64,000 nucleotides of DNA from Chrysopilus asiliformis (taxonomy: Eukaryota; Arthropoda; Insecta; Diptera; Rhagionidae): contig OZ035964.1 of assembly GCA_964034945.1 (NCBI GenBank), positions 7,637,328 to 7,701,327 on the forward strand, read 5' to 3'. Position numbers and translations under genes: made by a program. Shown here one piece after another: positions 57,914 to 64,000 of the stretch. The notes under the pieces were generated by a model that was given only the letters and a program-made list of their open reading frames with translations, was not told the DNA's origin and did no database searches. Each line of letters begins with the position of its first letter. Position 1 is the stretch's first letter.

Positions 57914-60160
57914 TACGTAGGTTGGCAGGCGGAATATACAAGGACTAGTGAACAAAAAGAAAAGAAGAAAAAAATACCAGTGAGTGTCCTTCGGAAAGTA
58001 TGGATTTGAACTGGGGTCGGATTTTAACGTACATTTCGCTCAACCGGATATCCATGCTGGTAGGGCATAGTATGACCTTTGCAAGGGCTTTTTGAAATAA
58101 GGAAATGGACCGTAATATACACGCTTTATTGTTTTTTTTTAAGTTTTTTTTCTCATCCTCTGCATTCAATTAGAATTTGACTTTGATCACTTAAGTTGTT
58201 TTCAATACCTGTAATTTGTTATGATATGTCCATTTCCCAACAGATGATTACTGACAGACTACCAGACTATAACTGGCAGAAAAACAGACTGACAGACCGA
58301 TATTTTTGTAATGTGACTGCAATCGAAAGACTATCGATAACATTCGCGTAGTTACAACTTTTTAACCTGTTCGTCCGGCAAAAATAGATATATTAGTAGA
58401 CAATTAACAAAGAGATCGATAGACAGTGAAACCATACCCTCTGCCATCCCACCACTACGCCTTGCCTCGCGGCCAACTATCAGAAGAGATTTTTTTTTTG
58501 GTTGGATATTTAAAAATATAAATATACATCAAGCTTATTCTTACTTTTCCAACCTTCCAACCCCCACTCTTAGCACTGCTTTTTACACAGTAATTTCGTT
58601 CCATAAAAATCCCGTGTAAAAAAGAGCCGCGTATAATGAGTTGAACCATGAAATTCAGAGGTGGGATACCGATGGGATTAAAAGATTTTGAATTTCACGA
58701 ATGTGAGAAGAAAAGGGATGCACATACACCAATAAATCGAGTTTTAAAATGCGTATAGGCTTTACAACTTACTGTTCAAATACACTTCGACTGGATTTAA
58801 TCATAATGGAGTGGGCAGAAGGGTTATGAAAGGCGGGAGGAAGGGATAGGGATGTAGGGTCGTGTGGGATGAATGTATAAGGAATATAAATAAATAAATA
58901 TCCAAAAATGATGCTATACTACAAGAAAGGAAACTCATTTTCCACTTGTTTGCGGAATTAGTCATGCGAATTTAACTCCTTTTTTGATAAATCGTCAGAA
59001 CAGTAGCAGCAGCAGCAGCAAAGGCAGCTGGAAGTTTACTACTTGGGTTTATGTTTATGCTACAATGATAATGTTATAAGCATAACCTGTGTAAGAATGG
59101 TAGGGGCGATACTGAAGAGTACAACGTTTAAATTTGAAAACATATCAAAAACGACGACCGAGAATCCTTTTTCGCATTTGGAAACAAACAGCAATTGAAG
59201 AAGAAAATTTGACACACAGTCCTAGAATTCACCCCCTTTTTGCCCACCCTGGACTGGGACTGCCCACCTCCCCGTCGCTGTTCACAAAGCAACTGATGAA
59301 ATGTTCTACCGGAATTGGTATAAATGGGGTATATCCCAACGCCTATCACTTTCCATACTTAGGTTTCATTCTTTTCGGAAATTTTCTTTTGATCGAGTTA
59401 TGAAAATTACACGCCAAATTCGAGCTGTGCCAGACGGTGAGCGCGGGGCGGGGTGGAATGCGCCTCCAATGATTTCTATAAGATAACGACGGGAATTGGT
59501 TAAATTTTCATAATGCCACCCCGACCCTTCCATCCACATTAAAGCAAACTTTTTTGGAATATCCATCATCAAACTTTCAACGTTTTCTTGTTCAATTTAG
59601 CTCTCGTTCCTTCTATGTGTGTGTCATCTCGTTGTCCTGTCATCATTCTCTCCCTCGCTCCCCTCTCTTCCACCATCTATCCTGATGACTTGATTAAAAC
59701 ACACTTCAGTCCCTAATAGTACAAAACGTGTACTCATTTTCTATCGTTTCTAATTAATATGCGTGAAATTCCCTTAAAGATTGCTTGATGAACCGTGGCC
59801 AGCCATACGCCCTCTAAATCTGGGAAAAAAGAGAGAGAGAGGGAGAGAGAGAGGGGGTAAAGAATAATAAAAACAAAAACAGAACTGTGTAATATTGAAG
59901 GAGCAGGGCGGAAGAAGGAATCTATAATTAACCTAAGTTTACTCCCACTTCTACCCTTTCTAACATGTCATGTCGATATGCTAGCTTTAGAGAGACAGAA
60001 AAAAAAATTTCGTCTCATATAGCAAACCGGATCAAAATTTGGAGGATCAGGAGATAATTAGCAAGGTCGGGTGAGGGGGAGAGTGGTGGACGAGGCTGCA
60101 CATTGAAGCAACGGGTGATTTTGGTGGGCGTTAATTTTCCGTGTATATCTAGAGACTTTT
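57914..60160. other. Intergenic DNA with simple repeats
   Basis: Includes an (AGC)n run near 59004-59020, GA-rich stretches near 59829-59858 and loose ACTGACAGAC motifs near 58245-58300. No gene recognised. Confidence 0.5.
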
Positions 60161-60345
60161 CCGCGACTTTAAATCAGCACCGGGAAATATGTGGAAAAGT
60201 ATAATGACGTTATACTTACAGAAGCTATCCTTACAAGTACGAAGTAATGAAAATATTGTATTGTCACCGGACTTACGTACATATGTGTGCAAAATTTCAA
60301 ACCAAAATTAGATTACAAGATTTGACCCTGACAGACAAACAGAAA
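60161..60345. repeat. Dispersed repeat, copy 2 (also at 36101-36250)
   Basis: Shares TATCCTTACAAG, GAAAATATTGTATTGTCA and GTGTGCAAAATTTCAAA, then TACAAGATTTGA and GACAGACAAACAGA, with the copy at 36101-36250. Confidence 0.7.
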
Positions 60346-62699
60346 AAAGCCCGCAAAAAAGCCCATCTAGTTTTGTCGGTCTGTGTTATGCCTCTTGTCT
60401 ATTTCAAAAAAATCTTTTTGCCCATACGTTTCAGGTTCGAAGTCAAAGGTGAGTATTTGAAAGTTTTTCCGAAAATATTTTATAGAATCTGTTATGAACG
60501 ACCCGCTCTAGTACAGTAAAACCTCGATAACTCATAAAACTTAATAACTTTTTTCTTTTCCTGCATAGAAAATGCTTTGAGAATAATTTCCAGCTTCGAA
60601 GGCCTTCAACACTCCAGAAAAAAAAATCTTTGTGTAGAAAGGGCCTTCAAAATGTCAGGGAAATGTTTATCACTTCGCTTACAAAAAGTTCTTAAAAAAA
60701 TTTCCACGTAAAAAAAACCTTCAAAAATTCAAAGAAAAATTTCCAGCTTCAAAAAGCAAAAAGATGTGTATTAAGGGCTTCCAAATGGTCAAGAAAAAAG
60801 TTTTACCGCTCGGAAAAGAACCTAAAAAATTCAGAAAAAGTAGAAAATTAAAATTCAGACAAAGATTTTCTTTATGAAGAGAAAACTCTTTATGAATTTC
60901 GGGGAAAAAATGTTGTACAGAAAAACTGTTACGCATTATAAAGGTTTTTTTTTGTTTTTAATTAAAAAGGAAAAATTTTGCGCGTAAAATTGCTTAGAAA
61001 AAATACTTGCAAAAAATGTAATCGATTGGGTGTGAACATGGCGAGCTTTCGGATTATTCCAGGCTCAGAAGTTCCCTTTTTCGAACCCTTCTCGCCCTGC
61101 TTCCAAACGAAGGAATTCCTAGAGCGGTGCACGATGTGCATGACGTCATCCGCTGAGCCACACACGCACCCACACACCAAGGTGTTCACCGCACAACTGG
61201 TGGTCAACTGTCGCTCAACCAGCGTGTGCGCCCACCACCCATCCACCCACCGACAGGTTGTGGAGTCGAATTTTTCATAGACAAAAAATTTCATTTTTGA
61301 AAATATTCAGAAAAAAATCAAAAATAATTCACATTGGAAAAATCTGTCTTTATGTTTTAATTGATGCCAATAAAAATAGGCATCAGACTTGTTTTGATGA
61401 TCAAAACAGAAAAAATACACGACGAAAAAATTTCCTGAAATCAAGAAAACAACAAATGAAGTTTATCCAATGAAAAACTTTTCGCAATTCAAGAAAATTC
61501 TAATCATGTCTAGGAAATAACTTCATTGAACATTAGAAAATACTAGGAATTAAACTAGTATTTTCTAGTTGATCAAATTTCCATTTTCTAGGCATCCAAG
61601 CGATCTCAATTTTCTTGAAATTGACGACACAAGTTTTACATAGAGGAAAAAATAATCACTTGTTATTTTCATAATGCTAAAAAAAAATTTTTTTCCGTGT
61701 AAAAGGCCCACCTCCCACCACTCTACGATGACGACGAAGACGATGACGACGAAGACAGCTGTTTGTCGTAGTAAAGGGGATGCGGAAAATATTGAAGATT
61801 TTTCCGGTGATTTGAAAGATGCTTTCGGTCTATGTTCCAGAAGAAAATGCAGAAAGAAAAGTCCAAGAAAATCAAACAGTTTTTAACACTAAATAAAATA
61901 TATTTGTTTCTGGTTAGATCAAGACAGTGATGTCCAAAGGAATCCCTACAGGACCATGGACCCAATTCCTTCATTCGTCTAAAAAGAAACAACACACTCA
62001 CAAATTGTGTAATTCGAAAATACCATTAAGGAGTTTTTGAGTGGTCTTGCAATCATCTTTTGGAAGCTTTTTTGGTAGTTTTAAGGCATTGTAGGAAATG
62101 TTTGTCTGGTTTTGTATCCTAAATCGAAATAGATTCCCTTAAAAACCCAAACAAACAAAAAAATACCTCAAAACTCCTAAAAAACCACAATCGAATTTCC
62201 AAAAACCACCCCAAATCCTTTACCGTTACAAACGGTATACTAAATCCAGTGAACTACAGTATAGAGTATAAAAGCATACAATGATTACAGGTAGATGAGT
62301 TGAAAGGGTTGGTTTTTGTTTTTTTGATGGGAAAATCTCATGATTTTTAAATTATTTTATTAAATAATTTTAAATTATTTTATGGGAGGTGGTAGTATGG
62401 GAAAATAAAAGAAAATCTTTTTGTCTTTAGTTTCAATTTTCCACAAATTGCGTAAGACAAGAATACCAAGACGCTGCAGAAAAATCAATTTTCATACCAA
62501 AAATCCTAACAAAAATTAACGAAAATTCTCTAAAACCAACAAAAAAAAACCCTCCTAATTTCAAAGGACATACAGAAGAGTTTCTTTTTCAAAAAATAGT
62601 CGCGAGTTTAAAATCTGGACTTTTTATACCAGAAATATTTTTAATTTAAATAAATAAAAAATAAATATAGTTATAAAAGTGACATTTAAAAAGACTCAC
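60346..62699. other. AT-rich DNA, no recognised gene
   Basis: Includes a loose AAAAATT/CCTTCAAAA repeat (about 60540-60930), a GAC/GAT trinucleotide run at 61726-61756 and many A runs. A 100-residue frame near 60978-61280 has no domain-like content. Confidence 0.45.
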
Positions 62700-62783
62700 A
62701 TAATGGCGGCGGTATTTGTTCACGATGTTCTCTAACTGCATGAAGATCTTCCAACGGTGTTCAGCCGCCTTTTTTTTCAGGAA
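62700..62783 (-). CDS. Possible internal exon on the minus strand
   Basis: On the minus strand, 84 bases (28 codons, phase 0 at both ends) lie between a weak acceptor (GTGTTAG, ending at 62784) and a strong donor (GTGAGT from 62699). The translation includes AAEHRWKIFMQLENIVNKY, which has the amphipathic, non-repetitive character of real protein, unlike the neighbouring random frames. I do not recognise the family. The acceptor lacks a good polypyrimidine tract; a better one further upstream would put a TAG in frame. Downstream exons were not found. Confidence 0.25.
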
Positions 62784-63118
62784 CTAACACTTTATATTAT
62801 TCCTGAAATATTATTATTAATTAAAACACACGCGACGCGCACTTAAAATGCCCTACTCTTAAAATTATTATTATTATTTAATTTCATTCTTTTCTCACTG
62901 ATTTTTTGCTCACTTATTGAAAAAAGACCTTTAGGATTATTTTCACTGAGAAAACCCTGAACGTGAGCAAAATTTAAACACACACTAATCTGAAATAGAA
63001 AGAAAAGATTTTTGTTATTCACTGTCGATACTTAAGAGATTTGGGAAAGGACTTTAATCAATTCTTTTTAAAAATTCAAGTAAAAGTGTATTTTAGAAAA
63101 ATATTAAGAAGTACTCAC

Positions 63119-63209
63119 CCTTTTGATAGCAGGAACAAGGCACGAGCTTCCATCTCTGTTGTTCTTCCAGGTTGATTCTTGAGTCGCTGGATTACGCAAA
63201 TACCTTGCG
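63119..63209 (-). CDS. Possible upstream exon on the minus strand
   Basis: On the minus strand an acceptor-like TTTGGTCCCCATCAG ends at 63210 and a strong donor (GTGAGTAC) starts at 63118. In the frame that joins the 62700-62783 exon without a stop, the product contains NPATQESTWKNNRDG and CLVPAIKR. A different frame contains an ATG at 63153 in good context and would read MEARALFLLSKG, but it does not join the next exon cleanly. Coding status and frame are unresolved; it may equally be a 5' untranslated exon. Confidence 0.2.
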
Positions 63210-64000
63210 CTGATGGGGACCAAAAAGCACTATCGTGACAGGAACGAGCGCTGACGCGAATACCGAGGACGAATAAGAAACAGTAGACAACTTTACCGAA
63301 AAGTTCCCCCCTCCCATGTTTTTCCTGAACGCCGAAAAGGCATCATAATGGAAAAGCGTAAACAATGGGAATAAAAACTAAACAGCTTTAGGAGTTACTC
63401 CTGGAACTTGCAAGTCAAGCAGTAACCGCAGAAACTATCTGAACGTGGGATACAAGTCGCGTCAGCTGACTTATACCTCGCGCCCAGTTAGCTGTTAGGT
63501 TTTTGCCAAACTCAATAGACCTGTTATGGGGAGCACGGGCCGAGAAGCTTTCCAGAAACTACCAAAACGAATAACGCAAGTCGCACAAGACTCCAAAAAT
63601 CACCAGGCTCTTAACCAATTCAGAGAGTCCTGTGCGGCTTGAGTTACGCGTCCCGGCTGTTTCCGGTTAGCCACGCGGCTGTCCTCCCCTCTTTGGAGCT
63701 TTTCTCGTCAAAGCGGAAAGCAGAAAATAGTGAATGTTTGGACGCTGCAGTTGCGTCATAATTGAGAGGGGTGCACAAGGGGAAAATAAACTACTCTGAC
63801 ATAATTATCAGTTAGTTATGAAAAAAAATTAGGATAAAGCAATAAAACAATAGAATTATTAGGAAAGTAAGTAGAAGGTGTTATGATGAAAACGCTGGCG
63901 TAGGGGGAATTTATATTCCAATGTATAAAACAAGGACTGAATTTATAAAAAAGACAAGTAAACATTTTCGAATAGTGAAATTAAAATATAGGGAAATCTA
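63210..64000. other. Right end of window, GC-richer then AT-rich
   Basis: Positions about 63170-63740 are less AT-rich than the rest and could be promoter or untranslated sequence of a minus-strand gene. No domain, RNA gene or repeat was recognised. Confidence 0.35.

Noticed and set aside
60978..61280. Plus-strand frame of 100 residues with several Cys and His
   Set aside because: Cys and His spacing does not fit zinc-finger families, and an overlapping antisense frame of similar size is equally open.
1..64000. tRNA, rRNA, retrotransposon polymerase or viral genes
   Set aside because: No tRNA T-loop/D-loop pairs, rRNA cores, reverse transcriptase or integrase motifs were seen by eye on either strand; a covariance or profile search would be needed to exclude decayed copies.

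Overview
The window reads as arthropod nuclear DNA, probably an insect or springtail, although the species cannot be fixed from sequence alone. The flanks are AT-rich and crowded with small DNA transposons. Introns that can be resolved are only 51-61 bp. Interspersed repeats carry GTCCGTCTGTC-type microsatellites like those of Drosophila DINE-1 elements. I see no rRNA, tRNA or CRISPR, no bacterial-style operons, and no recognisable reverse transcriptase.

Layout. Positions 1-5653 are AT-rich, with a 40-bp tandem repeat at the left edge, an 8-bp microsatellite, a deletion derivative of a PIF/Harbinger transposon (3849-4769) and a small MITE. Positions 5654-30909 are one GC-rich minisatellite of about 25 kb with a 41-bp period. 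It has two related unit families (A and B) arranged A(+) B(+) | B(-) A(-) about a strand switch centred near 9457, with internal higher-order duplications of roughly 1-5 kb. Positions 30910-54562 are AT-rich and hold MITEs, a near-perfect 88-bp hairpin, a Harbinger copy interrupted by a second element, and three DINE-1-like (HINE) repeats. Positions 57914-64000 are mostly featureless, with two weak candidate exons on the minus strand near the right edge.

The only convincing protein-coding locus is inside a 3351-bp unit (54563-57913) bounded by CACTGAG terminal inverted repeats and flanked by TA. It encodes a six-exon, 528-residue protein with a SAM-like domain and a SAMD3-like body. Nine bases later it encodes a 177-residue protein with two C2H2 zinc fingers. 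Both frames are open and every intron joins in frame, yet no known transposase is recognisable. This is the best candidate for an undescribed mobile system here. A 272-bp MITE at 32693-32964 has a very similar terminus and TA flanks and may be a relative.

The minisatellite is the second notable object. Its units can fold into a hairpin whose stem carries a compensatory base-pair swap between families A and B. It is stop-free over thousands of bases simply because the unit lacks stop codons in any register. I do not annotate it as coding.
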